Below are positions 28,667 through 40,584 of a DNA stretch of 64,000 nucleotides, piece after piece. The translations under genes and the position numbers were made by a program. Origin of the DNA: Marinobacter persicus (lineage in GTDB: Bacteria > Pseudomonadota > Gammaproteobacteria > Pseudomonadales > Oleiphilaceae). Where the stretch lies: the NCBI RefSeq assembly GCF_900114155.1, contig NZ_FOSC01000002.1, positions 248,001 to 312,000 on the forward strand, given 5' to 3'. How positions within the stretch are numbered: the stretch's first letter is position 1; each line of letters opens with the position of its first letter. The notes below the pieces were generated by a model. That model did not search any database, had not been told where the DNA came from, and saw nothing but the letters and a program-made list of their open reading frames with translations.

Positions 28667-30613
28667 TTGAACGATATGGCAAAAAATCTGGTTCTCTGGC
28701 TAATCATAGCCGCTGTTCTGCTGATGGTGTTTCAGAATTTCTCTCCCACTACCAGCGGGCAACAAGTTAACTATTCCCAGTTTGTTGAAATGGTCCAGCA
28801 GGGCCAGGTTCGGCAAGTAACCATCGATGGACTGCAGGTACAGGGCACCCGGGGTGACGGGTCCCAGTTCCAGACCATCCGCCCGCAGGTGTCCGACAAC
28901 AAGTTGATGGATGACCTGCTGGCCAATGACGTGGAAGTGATCGGCAAGGAACCAGAACGCCAGAGCCTGTGGACGCAGTTGCTGGTGGCGGCTTTCCCGA
29001 TTTTGATCATTATTGCGTTGTTTGTGTTCTTCATGCGCCAGATGCAAGGCGGGGGCGCTGGTGGCAAAGGCCCCATGTCCTTTGGTAAATCCAAGGCGCG
29101 CCTGATGAGTGAAGACCAGATCAAGACCACCTTTGGTGACGTGGCAGGTTGCGACGAGGCCAAGGAAGACGTCAAAGAACTGGTGGATTTCCTGCGTGAC
29201 CCGAGCAAATTCCAGCGCCTGGGCGGTCAGATTCCCAAGGGCGTGCTGATGGTCGGTCCTCCGGGTACCGGTAAGACCCTGCTGGCCAAGGCCATTGCCG
29301 GTGAAGCCAAGGTTCCATTCTTCTCCATTTCCGGTTCCGACTTCGTGGAAATGTTCGTGGGTGTGGGTGCGTCCCGTGTTCGCGACATGTTCGAGCAGGC
29401 CAAGAAGCAGAGCCCGTGCATTATCTTCATCGACGAGATTGATGCCGTGGGTCGTCATCGTGGCGCTGGCATGGGTGGTGGTCACGACGAACGTGAGCAG
29501 ACCCTGAACCAGTTGCTGGTGGAAATGGACGGCTTTGAAGGCAACGAAGGTGTTATCGTCATTGCCGCGACCAACCGTCCGGACGTGCTGGACCCGGCGC
29601 TGCTGCGCCCCGGTCGCTTTGACCGTCAGGTGGTGGTCAGCCTGCCGGACATCATTGGTCGTGAGCAGATTCTGAAAGTTCACCTGAAGAAAGTGCCGCT
29701 GGCCGATGGTGTTGAGCCCTCGACGATTGCCCGTGGTACGCCCGGCTTTTCCGGTGCCGACCTGGCTAACCTGGTAAACGAGGCCGCACTGTTTGCCGCC
29801 CGTCGCAATCAGCGTCTGGTGACCATGGAAGAGCTGGAGTTGGCGAAAGACAAGATCATGATGGGCGCCGAGCGCAAGTCCATGGTGATGAACGAGAAAG
29901 AGAAGCTGAACACCGCTTATCACGAGTCCGGTCATGCGATCGTTGGTCGCCTGATGCCGGAACATGATCCGGTGTACAAGGTCAGTATCATTCCCCGTGG
30001 CCGTGCCCTGGGTGTGACCATGTTCCTGCCGGAGGAGGACAAATACAGTCACTCCAAGCGTTACCTGATCAGCTCGATCTGTAGCCTGTTCGGTGGCCGG
30101 ATCGCAGAGGAGCTGACTCTGGGTTTTGATGGGGTAACCACGGGTGCTTCCAACGATATCGAACGCGCCACCCAGTTGGCCCGTAACATGGTGACCAAGT
30201 GGGGGCTGTCCGAGAAGCTGGGACCTCTGCAATACGACACCGAGAGCGAAGAGCCGTTCCTGGGCCGTTCCGCAGGCCAGTCCCACACGGTTTATTCGCC
30301 GGAAACCGCCCAGCGCATCGATGAGGAAGTTCGTAACATCATCGACAGCTGCTATGAAAAGGCCAAGCAGATCCTGATCGACAATCGGGACAAGCTGGAC
30401 TTGATGGCCCATGCGTTGATGAAGTACGAGACCATCGACAGCGGTCAGATCGACGACATCATGGCCGGTCATGAGCCCCGTCCGCCCAAGAATTGGGGTG
30501 ACAGTGGTCCAAGTGGTGGCGTCAAGGCCGATGAGCCCGAGCCGGCTGCAAGCCCCGAGCGGGGCGATGACGGTCGCCGCCCGGACGTAGGTCGCCCTGC
30601 CGGCGAGCATTGA
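28667..30613 (+). CDS. ftsH: ATP-dependent zinc metalloprotease FtsH
   Basis: 648 residues from TTG 28667, supported by AGGTG at normal spacing and by the conserved MNDMAKNL start; ATG 28676 is too far. Two N-terminal membrane helices flank a periplasmic domain. The AAA domain has GPPGTGKT and [11 protein letters not shown] with the [13 protein letters not shown] pore region. The protease has HESGH. It degrades membrane and regulatory proteins, including RpoH in E. coli. With rlmE lost, it is the first intact gene here. Confidence 0.97.
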   Translation: MNDMAKNLVLWLIIAAVLLMVFQNFSPTTSGQQVNYSQFVEMVQQGQVRQVTIDGLQVQGTRGDGSQFQTIRPQVSDNKLMDDLLANDVEVIGKEPERQSLWTQLLVAAFPILIIIALFVFFMRQMQGGGAGGKGPMSFGKSKARLMSEDQIKTTFGDVAGCDEAKEDVKELVDFLRDPSKFQRLGGQIPKGVLMVGPPGTGKTLLAKAIAGEAKVPFFSISGSDFVEMFVGVGASRVRDMFEQAKKQSPCIIFIDEIDAVGRHRGAGMGGGHDEREQTLNQLLVEMDGFEGNEGVIVIAATNRPDVLDPALLRPGRFDRQVVVSLPDIIGREQILKVHLKKVPLADGVEPSTIARGTPGFSGADLANLVNEAALFAARRNQRLVTMEELELAKDKIMMGAERKSMVMNEKEKLNTAYHESGHAIVGRLMPEHDPVYKVSIIPRGRALGVTMFLPEEDKYSHSKRYLISSICSLFGGRIAEELTLGFDGVTTGASNDIERATQLARNMVTKWGLSEKLGPLQYDTESEEPFLGRSAGQSHTVYSPETAQRIDEEVRNIIDSCYEKAKQILIDNRDKLDLMAHALMKYETIDSGQIDDIMAGHEPRPPKNWGDSGPSGGVKADEPEPAASPERGDDGRRPDVGRPAGEH

Positions 30614-30642
30614 CAACTGGCCGTACAGACCGCAGTAATCCG

Positions 30643-30674
30643 CGCCGCCCGGTTCCCGGGCGGCGTTTGTTTTT
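30643..30674 (+). terminator. terminator between ftsH and folP
   Basis: CGCCGCCCGG/CCGGGCGGCG with a 3-nt loop is followed by TTTGTTTTT. Confidence 0.85.
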
Positions 30675-30710
30675 CCTACCCGCGATGAATTCTTGTCTGG
30701 AAACCACACC

Positions 30711-31541
30711 ATGGAAATGAATTTTGCAGGCCGTCGTCTGGATCTGTCCCGCTGCCATGTTATGGGGATAGTGAACGTTACCCCGGACTCGTTTTCCGAT
30801 GGCGGACAATACAATGCTCCGGCAGCAGCCTTGTCCCGGGCCCGGCAGATGGTGGCAGACGGTGCCACGTTTGTGGATGTCGGTGGCGAATCCACCAGGC
30901 CCGGCGCCACGCCGGTATCGACCCAGCAGGAGCTCGATCGGGTATGCCCGGTGGTCGAGGCCGTTGCCCGCGAACTGGATGTAGTCATTTCTGTTGATAC
31001 CAGTAACCCGGTAGTTATCAGGGAAACCGCCAAGCTGGGGGCGGGGCTGATCAACGACGTGCGAGCCCTGCAGCGTCCGGGTGCGCCGGAGGCGGCCGCG
31101 GAGGTCGGCATTCCCGTGTGCATCATGCATATTCAGGGCGAGCCGGAGTCCATGCAGGATGATCCCCGCTATCGGAATGTGCGCCGGGAGGTCAGCTCGT
31201 TTCTGACCGAGCGCATGCGGGTGGCGGAGAGCGCCGGTATCCCGGCGGACAATATCATCCTGGACCCGGGATTTGGTTTTGGTAAATCGGTTGCCCACAA
31301 CTTCCAGTTGCTGGCCAGTCTCGAACAACTGCATATCCTCGGACATCCGCTGCTGATCGGGGTGTCCCGCAAGTCCATGCTTGGTGCCGTGACCGGGCGG
31401 GAGGTCGATGAACGCTTGCCCGGCAGTCTGGCAGCCGCGACAATATCCGCCATGAAAGGCGCAAGTATTTTGCGCGTTCACGATGTACGTGAAACCGTCG
31501 ACGCGGTAAACGTGGTGCAGGCTACAAGGGAGGCCCTGTAA
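30711..31541 (+). CDS. folP: dihydropteroate synthase
   Basis: 276 residues from ATG 30711. The pterin-binding barrel motifs are [38 protein letters not shown] and [14 protein letters not shown]. It joins p-aminobenzoate to a pterin pyrophosphate in folate synthesis and is the sulfonamide target. Its TAA overlaps the glmM ATG, the conserved folP-glmM coupling. Confidence 0.97.
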   Translation: MEMNFAGRRLDLSRCHVMGIVNVTPDSFSDGGQYNAPAAALSRARQMVADGATFVDVGGESTRPGATPVSTQQELDRVCPVVEAVARELDVVISVDTSNPVVIRETAKLGAGLINDVRALQRPGAPEAAAEVGIPVCIMHIQGEPESMQDDPRYRNVRREVSSFLTERMRVAESAGIPADNIILDPGFGFGKSVAHNFQLLASLEQLHILGHPLLIGVSRKSMLGAVTGREVDERLPGSLAAATISAMKGASILRVHDVRETVDAVNVVQATREAL

Positions 31542-32884
31542 TGGCAGGCAGAAAATATTTTGGAACCGATGGCATACGTGGTCGGGTCGGGGACAGCCCC
31601 ATTACCCCGGATTTCATGCTGCACCTGGGATGGGCGGCGGGCCAGGCGTTCAAGCAGGAAGGCCAGCGCAACAGCGTCTTGATCGGCAAAGACACTCGTC
31701 TTTCGGGGTATATGTTTGAATCGGCGCTTGAGGCCGGGCTTTCGGCCGCCGGCGTGGATGTCAAACTGCTTGGCCCCATGCCAACCCCGGCCATTGCCTA
31801 TCTGACCCGGACATTCCGCGCCTCGGCGGGCATTGTCATCAGTGCCTCCCATAACCCCCACCACGACAATGGCATCAAGTTCTTCTCGGCGGCGGGCACC
31901 AAGCTTGATGACGCCCTGGAGGAGGAAATCGAGCGCTGGCTCGACCGCCCCATCGAGGTCTGCGAACCGGAAGAACTGGGCAAGGCGAGCCGGGTGGATG
32001 ATGCCCCGGGCCGTTACGTGGAGTTCTGCAAGAGCACAGTGCCCAACGAGTTTACCCTGGATGGCCTGCATATCGTGCTCGATTGCGCCCATGGCGCCAC
32101 CTACCATGTGGCCCCCAAGGTGTTCCGGGAGTTGGGGGCCAGAGTCACCACGATCGGTGCCGAACCTGACGGTCTGAACATCAACCTTAACGTGGGCTCA
32201 ACCCATCTGGACGCGCTGAAAAAGACCGTGGCGGAAAAACAGGCGGATATGGGTATTGCCTTTGACGGCGACGGTGACCGCGTACTGATGGTCGACCGCG
32301 ACGGTTCGGAAATCGATGGCGACGAGCTGCTTTATATCCTGGCTTCCCAGCGTCACCGTGAGGGCCGCCTGAATGGGGGCGTTGTGGGTACGCTGATGAC
32401 CAACCTGGGGGTTGAGCTGGCCCTGCAGGCTGCAGGCATTGCATTTGAGCGTGCCAAGGTGGGAGACCGTTATGTGATGGAGCGTCTGCTGGCCAATAAC
32501 TGGCTGGTTGGCGGTGAAGGCTCCGGCCACATGGTGATCCGGGATTGCACCACCACCGGTGACGGTATTGTGTCTGCCCTACAGGTGTTACTGGCGGTTC
32601 GCCGTTCCGGGCAGACCCTGCAGCAGCTGCGCAAGGGAATGAACAAGTTGCCCCAGAAAATGGTGAACGTGCGGGTGGCAGAGCGGTTTGATCCACTGGC
32701 GCGGGACGACATTCGCCAGGCGGTGCGGGAGGCAGAGCAAGCGCTGGGCGATGCGGGCAGGATTCTGCTCCGGGCGTCCGGAACCGAGCCGCTGATCCGG
32801 GTCATGGCCGAGGGCAAAAATGCCGACGAGATTTCACGCGTTGCCGATCAGTTGGCCAGGGCGGTGGAAGCGTCCCGCGCCTGA
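31541..32884 (+). CDS. glmM: phosphoglucosamine mutase
   Basis: 447 residues. The phosphoserine loop is [15 protein letters not shown]; the metal-binding loop is [12 protein letters not shown]; the sugar-binding loop is GGEGSGH; the phosphate-binding C-terminal segment is [14 protein letters not shown]. It converts glucosamine-6-phosphate to glucosamine-1-phosphate for peptidoglycan and LPS. Confidence 0.98.
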   Translation: MAGRKYFGTDGIRGRVGDSPITPDFMLHLGWAAGQAFKQEGQRNSVLIGKDTRLSGYMFESALEAGLSAAGVDVKLLGPMPTPAIAYLTRTFRASAGIVISASHNPHHDNGIKFFSAAGTKLDDALEEEIERWLDRPIEVCEPEELGKASRVDDAPGRYVEFCKSTVPNEFTLDGLHIVLDCAHGATYHVAPKVFRELGARVTTIGAEPDGLNINLNVGSTHLDALKKTVAEKQADMGIAFDGDGDRVLMVDRDGSEIDGDELLYILASQRHREGRLNGGVVGTLMTNLGVELALQAAGIAFERAKVGDRYVMERLLANNWLVGGEGSGHMVIRDCTTTGDGIVSALQVLLAVRRSGQTLQQLRKGMNKLPQKMVNVRVAERFDPLARDDIRQAVREAEQALGDAGRILLRASGTEPLIRVMAEGKNADEISRVADQLARAVEASRA

Positions 32885-32970
32885 GGCCCTTGCCGGGCGT
32901 GGCTTGTGCGCCGCAAGGGTCTGCTGTATAGTTCGCCCTCGCTGAATTCGAGGGCTGTCGAGATAGAGCA

Positions 32971-33729
32971 ATGCGTCGAAAAATTGTAGCTGGAAACTGG
33001 AAAATGAACGGGTCGAAAGACCTGGTAGACCAGTTGGTTGGCACCGTCGCTGCTCAAGCGGGAGACTTTTCGGGCAGTCCAGAAGTGGTTATCGTGCCTC
33101 CGGCCTTGTATGTCAGTCCGGTACTTTCAGCAGCGCAGGACAAGTTGCAAGTGGGCGTGCAGAATGTTGCGCCCTGGCAATCCGGTGCTTACACCGGTGA
33201 AGTGTCAGCGTCCATGGCTGCCGACCTGGGGTGCCGTTATGTTCTGGTTGGTCACTCAGAGCGCCGGGAGTATTTTGCCGAAACCGACCAGGTGGTGGCC
33301 GAGAAAGTCCGCCGCGTGATCGAAAATGGCCTTGTGGCAATGGTTTGCGTGGGCGAAACCCTGCAGCAGCGGGAATCGGGTCGCGCCGAACAGGTGGTTG
33401 CCAGCCAGATTGAAAGCGGGCTGGCCGGCATTCAGGGCGACGAATGGGCTCAGGTGGTTGTTGCCTACGAGCCGGTGTGGGCCATCGGAACGGGTAAAAC
33501 GGCGACTTCGGAAGACGCCCAGGCCATGCATTTACACATTCGCGAAGTGCTTGAATCTATGAATGCGCCTGCAAATGAGGTTTCGGTACTTTACGGCGGC
33601 AGTGTAAAAGCGGATAATGCGGCCGCTCTGTTTGCAGAGCCGGATATTGATGGTGGTCTTATTGGCGGAGCATCGCTTAAGGCCGACGAGTTTTTGAGCA
33701 TTTGCCGGTCATTCCCGGTGGGTGCGTAA
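32971..33729 (+). CDS. tpiA: triosephosphate isomerase
   Basis: 252 residues. Catalytic motifs are GNWKMNG (Lys), VLVGHSERR (His) and VVAYEPVWAIGTGKTA (Glu with flexible loop 6), with LYGGSVK near the C-terminus. It interconverts DHAP and glyceraldehyde-3-phosphate in glycolysis. It is separated from glmM by 86 bp and sits 24 bp before secG. Confidence 0.98.
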   Translation: MRRKIVAGNWKMNGSKDLVDQLVGTVAAQAGDFSGSPEVVIVPPALYVSPVLSAAQDKLQVGVQNVAPWQSGAYTGEVSASMAADLGCRYVLVGHSERREYFAETDQVVAEKVRRVIENGLVAMVCVGETLQQRESGRAEQVVASQIESGLAGIQGDEWAQVVVAYEPVWAIGTGKTATSEDAQAMHLHIREVLESMNAPANEVSVLYGGSVKADNAAALFAEPDIDGGLIGGASLKADEFLSICRSFPVGA

Positions 33730-33753
33730 GCCAAATCGATTACGAGAGTTTGT

Positions 33754-34137
33754 ATGGATTGGATGGAAACACTGGTAGTTACTGTTCACGTCGTGATCGC
33801 CGTGGCGCTGGTGGGTCTGGTTCTGATCCAGCAGGGTAAGGGCGCAGATGCCGGTGCGGCTTTTGGTGGCGGCGCGTCTCAAACCGTATTTGGCAGTCAG
33901 GGTAGCGGCAGCTTCCTGACCAAGATGACGACCCTGTTGGCCGTTGTCTTTTTCGTGACCAGTTTTTCGCTGGCGATTTTCGCCAAGCAGCGCGCCGAAG
34001 TGGCGGGTGAAGCGGGTATTCCGGTTGTTGAGGAGTCCTCGGGTTCACCCTCTGTTGATGACGCGCCTGCCGGCAATGCCGAAAGCGGCAGTGAAAGTGA
34101 GGAAGGCGGCTCCGAAGAGCTTCCGGAACTCGAGTAA
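33754..34137 (+). CDS. secG: preprotein translocase subunit SecG
   Basis: 127 residues. Two membrane helices (about 5-27 and 52-75) flank the conserved loop VLIQQGKGADAGAAFGGGASQTVFG. A Ser/Glu-rich acidic tail of about 45 residues follows, longer than needed for the membrane part but common in this group. It assists SecYE export. A tRNA-Leu gene follows after 7 bp. Confidence 0.96.
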   Translation: MDWMETLVVTVHVVIAVALVGLVLIQQGKGADAGAAFGGGASQTVFGSQGSGSFLTKMTTLLAVVFFVTSFSLAIFAKQRAEVAGEAGIPVVEESSGSPSVDDAPAGNAESGSESEEGGSEELPELE

Positions 34138-34144
34138 AGAATAT

Positions 34145-34229
34145 GCCCGGGTGGTGAAATTGGTAGACACGCTATCTTGAGGGGGTAGTGGCGAGAGCCG
34201 TGCCGGTTCGAGTCCGGCCCCGGGCACCA
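34145..34229 (+). tRNA. tRNA-Leu (GAG)
   Basis: 85 nt. Acceptor stem GCCCGGG/CCCGGGC with encoded ACCA, D-loop TGGTAGACAC, anticodon loop CTTGAGG giving anticodon GAG, a class II variable arm (GGCGAGAGCC) and T-arm CCGGTTCGAGTCCGG. Its position between secG and rimP is the conserved one. Confidence 0.96.
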
Positions 34230-34241
34230 TATAGAAGAAGG

Positions 34242-34270
34242 CGGCTTGGTATTCCCAGGCCGTTTTTTTT
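34242..34270 (+). terminator. terminator after tRNA-Leu
   Basis: CGGCTTGG pairs with CCAGGCCG (one wobble), followed by eight T. Confidence 0.85.
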
Positions 34271-34279
34271 GGTCAGTCC

Positions 34280-34308
34280 TTGACCACTCCGCGCGGCGTC
34301 TCTATACT
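34280..34308 (+). promoter_or_regulatory. sigma-70 promoter upstream of rimP-nusA-infB
   Basis: TTGACC (34280-34285) and TATACT (34303-34308) with an exact 17-bp spacer. Transcription would begin near 34315, about 225 bp ahead of rimP, giving a long leader. Confidence 0.8.
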
Positions 34309-34407
34309 CCGGCGGATATCGGAGCCTGTGTCCACGCAGGCTTCCGGGCAGGCCAGGTGTCTGTCGGCGGGAACAGCTTGGGGCTGTTCCTTGCGAATTC
34401 TTGCAAC

Positions 34408-34497
34408 AAAAAGCCCCGTTATCCGGGGTTTTTTGATTAAAGGGCCTGGCGCAAAAGGCCCTGTGCATAAAAAGGGCTGATCAACAGCCCTTTTTTT
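34408..34497 (+). terminator. tandem hairpins/terminators in the rimP-nusA leader
   Basis: Three stems in a row: CCCCG/CGGGG with T6 (34408-34434), AGGGCCT/AGGCCCT without T-run (34441-34462), and AAAAAGGGCTG/CAGCCCTTTTT with T7 (34469-34497). Two full intrinsic terminators between promoter and first gene suggest attenuation or an independent short transcript. Confidence 0.8.
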
Positions 34498-34538
34498 GTT
34501 TGTGAATTCTGAAAACCTGAAAATGGAGGCGGCGACAC

Positions 34539-35000
34539 TTGTCAGCCAAGCTCAAGCAACTGGAAGAAATTCTGCGGCCGGTCGTGGAAGGACTGGGGTA
34601 TGAACTCTGGGGCATTGAATTCCGCTCCCGGGGCCACGAATCCATGCTCCGTATTTTTATTGATGATGCCGACAATGGCATCAGCATCGAAGACTGCGAG
34701 AAAGTCAGCCGGCAGGTCAGCGGCGTGATGGACGTGGAAGACCCGATTCAGAGTGAATACACCCTGGAAGTGTCGTCTCCCGGAATGGATCGGCCGTTAT
34801 TCCGCCTGGAGCAGTATCAGGAATTTGTTGGTCACAAGGTCAAAATCCGGTTGCGCATGGCTTTCGAAGGCCGCCGGAAATTCCAGGGCCTGATCAAGGG
34901 CGTGGAAGGTGACGAAGTGGTCATTGTGGTCGATGATCACGAATATCTGCTGCCCTTCGACAGCATCGAGAAGGCCAGCATCGTCCCGACGTTTGAATAG
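34539..35000 (+). CDS. rimP: ribosome maturation factor RimP
   Basis: 153 residues from TTG 34539, with GGAGG 9 bases upstream. Typical features are [38 protein letters not shown] and [15 protein letters not shown]. It is required for 30S maturation. First gene of the conserved rimP-nusA-infB-rbfA-truB operon. Confidence 0.96.
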   Translation: MSAKLKQLEEILRPVVEGLGYELWGIEFRSRGHESMLRIFIDDADNGISIEDCEKVSRQVSGVMDVEDPIQSEYTLEVSSPGMDRPLFRLEQYQEFVGHKVKIRLRMAFEGRRKFQGLIKGVEGDEVVIVVDDHEYLLPFDSIEKASIVPTFE

Positions 35001-35071
35001 GCTCGGACGTTTGTATCATTCGCTCGAACAAGTTTCAGAAGTATCGATCATATTAAGGGCAGGGCAATCCC

Positions 35072-36565
35072 ATGAGTAAAGAGATTTTGCTGGTAGTGGA
35101 ATCCGTCTCCAACGAAAAAGGCGTGGAGAAGGATGTGATTTTCGAGGCGATTGAACTCGCCCTCGCGACCGCTGCCAAGAAACGTTATGAAGACGAGGAA
35201 GCGGACATCCGGGTTGCCATCGACCGCCGCACCGGTGAGTACGAAACCTTCCGTCGTTGGCTGGTCGTGGACAACGATGCCGTGCCTGCGCTGGGTACCG
35301 AGCTGACTCTGCAGGAAGCCGAGGAAATTGACCCGAACCTGAAGCCGGGTGATATCCACGAAGAGAAAGTGGAGTCGGTCTCCTTCGGCCGGATTGGCGC
35401 CCAGGCGGCCAAGCAGATCATCTTCCAGAAAGTGCGGGAAGCTGAGCGCACGAAAATCGTCGACAGCTACCGGGACCGTGTGGGTGAACTTGTGTCCGGT
35501 ACCGTGAAAAAAGTTACCCGCGACAATGTGATTGTCGATCTCGGCAACAATGCTGAAGCGCTGCTGCCAAGGGAACACCTGATCCCCCGGGAAACTTTCC
35601 GCATGGGCGACCGGGTGCGCGCGCTACTGCTCGAGATCCGCACGGATCATCGCGGTCCGCAGCTGATTCTCAGCCGCACCGACCCGCAAATGCTGATTGA
35701 GCTGTTCCGTATCGAAGTGCCGGAAATTGCCGAGGATCTGATTGAGATCCGCGGTGCCGCCCGTGACCCGGGTTCCCGCGCGAAAATCTCGGTGAAAACC
35801 AACGACCGCCGTATCGATCCGGTTGGCGCCTGCGTTGGTATGCGGGGCTCCCGTGTGCAGGCGGTGTCCAATGAACTGGGCGGCGAGCGTGTCGACATCG
35901 TCCTGTACGATGACAACCCGGCTCAACTGGTAATTAACGCCATGGCGCCGGCCGAAGTGGCTTCCATCGTGATGGACGAAGATCGTCACACCATGGATGT
36001 GGCCGTTGCAGAAGACAATCTGGCCCAGGCCATCGGCCGTAATGGGCAGAACGTTCGCCTGGCCACGGATCTGACCGGCTGGTCGCTGAATGTGATGACC
36101 GAAGAAGAAGCCGGTGAGCGCCAGGAAGAGGAATACAGCCGTTTGCTGGAGCACTTCATCAGCAATCTGGATGTGGATGAAGAATTTGCGGGTGTGTTGA
36201 TTGAGGAAGGCTTCACCTCCATTGAAGAAGTGGCGTATGTGCCGATGGAGGAAATGCTGGCGATCGACGGTTTCGATGAAGAAACCGTCACCGAGCTGCG
36301 TAACCGCGCCAAGGATGCCCTGTTGAACCAGGCGCTGGCGAGCGAAGAAGCCCTGGAAGGGGCGGAACCGGCAGAAGATCTTCTCAACATGGAAGGTATG
36401 GAGCGTGCCCTGGCCTTCAAGCTGGCCGGTATGGGCGTGCGTACGATGGAAGATCTGGCCGAGCAATCCATTGATGAATTGCTCGAAATTGAAGGTATGG
36501 ATGAAGAGCGTGCGGGCCAGTTGATTATGGCGGCACGTGCCCCCTGGTTTGAAGACCAGGCTTGA
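35072..36565 (+). CDS. nusA: transcription termination/antitermination factor NusA
   Basis: 497 residues. The N-terminal RNA-polymerase-binding domain is followed by S1 ([20 protein letters not shown]), two KH domains ([33 protein letters not shown]) and two C-terminal acidic repeats as in E. coli, ending in AARAPWF. It controls pausing and termination, and in many bacteria its own operon leader. Confidence 0.98.
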   Translation: MSKEILLVVESVSNEKGVEKDVIFEAIELALATAAKKRYEDEEADIRVAIDRRTGEYETFRRWLVVDNDAVPALGTELTLQEAEEIDPNLKPGDIHEEKVESVSFGRIGAQAAKQIIFQKVREAERTKIVDSYRDRVGELVSGTVKKVTRDNVIVDLGNNAEALLPREHLIPRETFRMGDRVRALLLEIRTDHRGPQLILSRTDPQMLIELFRIEVPEIAEDLIEIRGAARDPGSRAKISVKTNDRRIDPVGACVGMRGSRVQAVSNELGGERVDIVLYDDNPAQLVINAMAPAEVASIVMDEDRHTMDVAVAEDNLAQAIGRNGQNVRLATDLTGWSLNVMTEEEAGERQEEEYSRLLEHFISNLDVDEEFAGVLIEEGFTSIEEVAYVPMEEMLAIDGFDEETVTELRNRAKDALLNQALASEEALEGAEPAEDLLNMEGMERALAFKLAGMGVRTMEDLAEQSIDELLEIEGMDEERAGQLIMAARAPWFEDQA

Positions 36566-36585
36566 TTCGGGAGAGGAGGACCAGT

Positions 36586-39147
36586 ATGGCTGATGTAACG
36601 GTAAAACAACTGGCCGCAGATGTAGGCGCTCCCGTGGATCGTTTGCTGAAGCAGATCGTGGAAGCGGGCCTGAAAGCCCGCAGCGAGAATGACACTGTCA
36701 CCAGCGATGAGAAGCAGCAGTTGGTGGCCTATCTGAGAAAGACCCACGGTGAGGCCGATGCCGAACCGCGCAAGATCACGCTCAAGCGTAAAACGACCAC
36801 TACGTTGAAGGCGGGTAAGGCCAAAACCGTCAACGTTGAAGTGCGTAAGCGCCGCACCTATGTGAAGCGGGCAGAATTGCAGCCGGAAGCGGCGCAGGAA
36901 GCGGAAAAACCGGAAGCGCCGGTGGAAAGTAAGGCCGCGCCGGAACAGGCGCCCGAGCAGAATGCTCCGGAAGTGACAGCTGAACCAGCGGCCAAGCCGG
37001 CCGAAGCTCCGGCTCCTGCCGAGCCGGAACAAAAAGCAGTCGAGCCTGCGGCTGAGAAGGCGTCGGAAGAAAAGGTGAGCGAGCCAGAACCGCAGCCTGA
37101 AGATATGCCGATGCCGCCGCCGGAAGATGACGGCCGCGACCGCAAACCGAAGAAAAAGAAAGAGAAGGAAAAGGCCCGCGACCGGGGTGATGATCTGGAA
37201 GAAGGCAAGCCTAAGAAGAAAAAGGCTGGCCATCGTGGCCCGCGTAATCGTCCGGTTGACGAGCCGGTGGTGCTGTCGGAGGACGACGAAGAAGTGGTTC
37301 CCCGCAAACAGCTGCGAGCCAAAAAGAAACCGAAACAGAAGCGACACGCCTTCGAGAGACCGACCAAACCTATGGTTAGAGAAGTAGAGATCCCGGAAAC
37401 CATCACCGTCGGTGATCTGGCCCAGCGCATGGCGGTGAAATCCGCCGATGTGATCAAAACCCTGATGGGCATGGGCGTGATGGCCACCATCAACCAGGCT
37501 CTGGATCAGGAAACCGCGATTCTGGTGACCGAAGAGCTGGGTCACAAGCCCAAGGCCACCAGTGAAGACGCCTTCGAGGAAGAGGTGCTGAGCGAACTGA
37601 GCGAACAGGCCGAGGGCAAAGAGAAGGTCAAGCGTGCGCCGGTTGTCAGTGTCATGGGTCACGTCGACCACGGTAAGACCTCCCTGCTGGACTACATCCG
37701 TCGCACCAAGGTGGCATCAGGCGAGTCCGGTGGTATTACCCAGCACATCGGTGCTTATCACGTGGAAACCGGCCACGGCATGGTGTCCTTCCTGGATACC
37801 CCGGGCCACGCCGCGTTTACCGCCATGCGTGCCCGTGGTGCCCAGTGCACCGACGTGGTTGTCCTGGTGGTCGCCGCCGACGACGGTGTGATGCCGCAAA
37901 CCAAGGAAGCGGTGGATCATGCCCGCTCCGCAGGCGTGCCGATCGTCGTGGCCATCAACAAGATGGACAAGGAAGAAGCCGATCCGGACCGCATCAAGAA
38001 CGAACTGGCCGGCATGGACGTTATTCCGGAAGACTGGGGCGGCGATGTCCAGTTCGTTCCGGTCTCGGCCAAGACCGGTGAAGGTATCGACGATCTGCTT
38101 GAAGCCCTGCTGCTGCAGGCGGAAATTCTCGAGCTGGAAGCATCTCCGGATGCCAGCGCCAAAGGCGTGGTGGTTGAATCCAGTCTGGAACGCGGTCGTG
38201 GTTCCGTTGCCACTGTGCTGGTACAGAACGGCACCTTGCGCCAGGGCGATACCCTGGTGGCGGGCGCCTACTACGGCAAGATCCGCGCGATGACCGACGA
38301 AGCCGGCAAACAGGTGAAAGAAGCCGGGCCGTCCATTCCGGTGGAAATCCTCGGTCTGAACGGCACGCCGGACGCCGGTGACGAGTTCTTCGTTGTCGCT
38401 GACGAGAAAAAAGCCAAAGAGCTGGCCGAGTTCCGCCAGACCCGTGAACGCGAGCAGCGTCTGCAGCGCCAGCAGGCGGCCAAGCTTGAGAACATGTTCG
38501 AGAACATGGGCAAAGATGAGGTCAAGACCCTCAATGTCGTGCTCAAGACCGACGTGCGCGGTTCCCTGGAAGCCATCGTCAAGGCTCTGCAGGATCTGGG
38601 TAACGACGAAGTTCAGGTGAAAATCGTCTATTCCGGTGTCGGCGGTATTGCCGAAACCGACGTCAGCCTGGCCATGGCTACCAACGCCGTGATCTTCGGC
38701 TTCAACGTGCGTGCCGACAACGCCGCCAAGAAGCTGGTGGAGCAGGAAAACCTGGATCTGCGCTACTACAGCATCATCTACAACCTGATTGATGACGTGA
38801 AAGCGGCCCTGACTGGCATGCTGGCGCCGGAATTCCGCGAGCAGATCCTGGGCGTGGCCGATGTGCGTGATGTCTTCCGTTCACCGAAGTTCGGCCAGGT
38901 GGCCGGCTGCATGGTGACCGAGGGCAACGTCTACCGTAACAAGCCGATTCGTGTGCTGCGTGATAACGTGGTGATCTTCGAAGGCGAGCTGGAATCCCTG
39001 CGCCGCTTCAAGGACGACGTTCAGGAAGTGCGTAACGGCATGGAGTGCGGTATCGGCGTGAAGGGTTACGATGTGAAAGTCGGTGACCAGATCGAAGTCT
39101 TCGATCGCGTCCAGGTTGAACGTCAGCTCGAATCCACGGGGGCCTGA
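36586..39147 (+). CDS. infB: translation initiation factor IF-2
   Basis: 853 residues from ATG 36586, preceded by GAGAGGAGGA. The N-terminal subdomain (VKQLAADVG) precedes a charged Ala/Glu/Pro-rich linker with Lys-rich stretches. The G domain carries [17 protein letters not shown] and NKMDK; C-terminal domains bind initiator tRNA. The longer frame from 36562 overlaps nusA and lacks a site. Confidence 0.98.
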   Translation: MADVTVKQLAADVGAPVDRLLKQIVEAGLKARSENDTVTSDEKQQLVAYLRKTHGEADAEPRKITLKRKTTTTLKAGKAKTVNVEVRKRRTYVKRAELQPEAAQEAEKPEAPVESKAAPEQAPEQNAPEVTAEPAAKPAEAPAPAEPEQKAVEPAAEKASEEKVSEPEPQPEDMPMPPPEDDGRDRKPKKKKEKEKARDRGDDLEEGKPKKKKAGHRGPRNRPVDEPVVLSEDDEEVVPRKQLRAKKKPKQKRHAFERPTKPMVREVEIPETITVGDLAQRMAVKSADVIKTLMGMGVMATINQALDQETAILVTEELGHKPKATSEDAFEEEVLSELSEQAEGKEKVKRAPVVSVMGHVDHGKTSLLDYIRRTKVASGESGGITQHIGAYHVETGHGMVSFLDTPGHAAFTAMRARGAQCTDVVVLVVAADDGVMPQTKEAVDHARSAGVPIVVAINKMDKEEADPDRIKNELAGMDVIPEDWGGDVQFVPVSAKTGEGIDDLLEALLLQAEILELEASPDASAKGVVVESSLERGRGSVATVLVQNGTLRQGDTLVAGAYYGKIRAMTDEAGKQVKEAGPSIPVEILGLNGTPDAGDEFFVVADEKKAKELAEFRQTREREQRLQRQQAAKLENMFENMGKDEVKTLNVVLKTDVRGSLEAIVKALQDLGNDEVQVKIVYSGVGGIAETDVSLAMATNAVIFGFNVRADNAAKKLVEQENLDLRYYSIIYNLIDDVKAALTGMLAPEFREQILGVADVRDVFRSPKFGQVAGCMVTEGNVYRNKPIRVLRDNVVIFEGELESLRRFKDDVQEVRNGMECGIGVKGYDVKVGDQIEVFDRVQVERQLESTGA

Positions 39148-39578
39148 TGGCACGGGAATACAGTCGCGTTGATCGCATCGGCGATCAGATGCAGCGTGAG
39201 CTGGCCCAACTGATCCAGCGCGAGGTGAAAGACCCTCGCGTGGGACTGGTCACGATCAACGATGTGAAAGTCAGTCGTGACCTGGGCTACGCCGATATCT
39301 ATGTGTCTTTGCTCTCTACCGAAGAGCTGACTGAAGAGTCACCGGAGATTCAGGACTGTCTGCAGGTACTGAATAAAGTGTCGGGCTTTCTGCGTGGCCA
39401 GATTGGCCGTGCCATGAAGCTGCGTGTGGTGCCGCAACTGCGCTTCCATTTCGATACCCTGCAGGGCGAGAGCCGCAGGATGGACCGCCTGATTCGCGAA
39501 GCGGTGGGCGACCAGCCGGCCGTGCCCCGCGATGACAACGACGACCCGGTATCTGATAACCCGGAGCGTGACGCTTGA
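39147..39578 (+). CDS. rbfA: ribosome-binding factor A
   Basis: 143 residues, ATG overlapping the infB stop. KH-type fold features are [35 protein letters not shown] and the LRFHFD strand. A disordered acidic tail follows. It is a cold-shock 30S maturation factor. Confidence 0.96.
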   Translation: MAREYSRVDRIGDQMQRELAQLIQREVKDPRVGLVTINDVKVSRDLGYADIYVSLLSTEELTEESPEIQDCLQVLNKVSGFLRGQIGRAMKLRVVPQLRFHFDTLQGESRRMDRLIREAVGDQPAVPRDDNDDPVSDNPERDA

Positions 39579-40501
39579 GCCGTAAACGCAAAGGCCGCAA
39601 CGTAAATGGCATCCTGGTGATTGATAAACCCCAGGGTGTCACCTCCAATGGAATTCTTCAGCAGGTCAAACGCCTGTACGGTGCGGCCAAGGCCGGCCAT
39701 ACCGGAGCGCTTGATCCCCTCGCTACCGGCGTTCTGCCGCTGTGCTTTGGTGAAGCCACCAAGTTTTCCCAGATGATGCTCGACAGTGACAAGGCCTATG
39801 TCACCACCGCCAGGCTAGGTATTCGCACCGAAACCGGCGATAGTGAAGGCGCCGTGGTGGAAGAAAACCCGGTGCCGGCCTTGACCGAGGCCGACGTGGA
39901 GCAGGTGCTGGAGCGGTTCCGTGGTCCCATTGAGCAGGTGCCGTCCATGTACTCGGCGCTCAAGCACCAGGGGCGTCCGCTCTATGAATACGCCCGGGAA
40001 GGTATCGAGATCGATCGCCCGGCCCGTCCGGTCACTATCCATGAACTGACCTTGCTCGCCATGCGCGAGAACGAGCTGGACCTGGCGGTGAGCTGTACCA
40101 AGGGCACTTACGTGCGTTCCCTGGTCGAGGACATCGGCAACGCCCTGGGCTGTAGCGCCCACGTCAGTGCCCTGCGTCGCACCATGGCCTCCGGTTACAC
40201 ACTGGAGGACGCCCACGCGGTTCCGGAACTGGAAGCCATGCGCGAAAAAGGCGAAAGCCTGGACGGCCTGCTGTTGCCGCCGGAAAGCGCATTGACCATG
40301 TTTCCGGAGGTGCAGCTTTCCGGGCCATCGTTGGTATCGATATTGAACGGACAACCGGTTAAAATGACCGATCAGCCTGTCGAAGGGTATGTGCGCCTGT
40401 ATGGCAATCACTCGTTTGTCGGGCTGGCAGAAGCATTACCAATGGACGAAGGCATTGAACTGGTGCCCCGTCGGTTGGTCAAGAGCAGCCAGCGGTCCTA
40501 A
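39575..40501 (+). CDS. truB: tRNA pseudouridine(55) synthase TruB
   Basis: 308 residues from TTG 39575, overlapping the rbfA stop (TTGA). The catalytic Asp lies in [28 protein letters not shown] and the [15 protein letters not shown] motif are clear, and a C-terminal PUA-like region follows. It makes pseudouridine 55 in the tRNA T-loop. Confidence 0.96.
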   Translation: MSRKRKGRNVNGILVIDKPQGVTSNGILQQVKRLYGAAKAGHTGALDPLATGVLPLCFGEATKFSQMMLDSDKAYVTTARLGIRTETGDSEGAVVEENPVPALTEADVEQVLERFRGPIEQVPSMYSALKHQGRPLYEYAREGIEIDRPARPVTIHELTLLAMRENELDLAVSCTKGTYVRSLVEDIGNALGCSAHVSALRRTMASGYTLEDAHAVPELEAMREKGESLDGLLLPPESALTMFPEVQLSGPSLVSILNGQPVKMTDQPVEGYVRLYGNHSFVGLAEALPMDEGIELVPRRLVKSSQRS

Positions 40502-40584
40502 GTTTTCCGCTGGCTGATTAGCCGGGCTGTAGAGATGCGCGGTTCGGCTGAATTCGATAAGCATCGCAACTAATGAGGTGTAAT

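Noticed and set aside
28700..31126. 808-codon open frame on the minus strand across ftsH and folP
   Set aside because: It is a mirror of GC-rich coding sequence on the other strand, carries no recognisable domain, and spans two certain genes and a terminator.
35986..37671. 561-codon minus-strand frame across nusA and infB
   Set aside because: Antisense shadow; the Phe/Arg/Leu-rich part mirrors the IF-2 linker.
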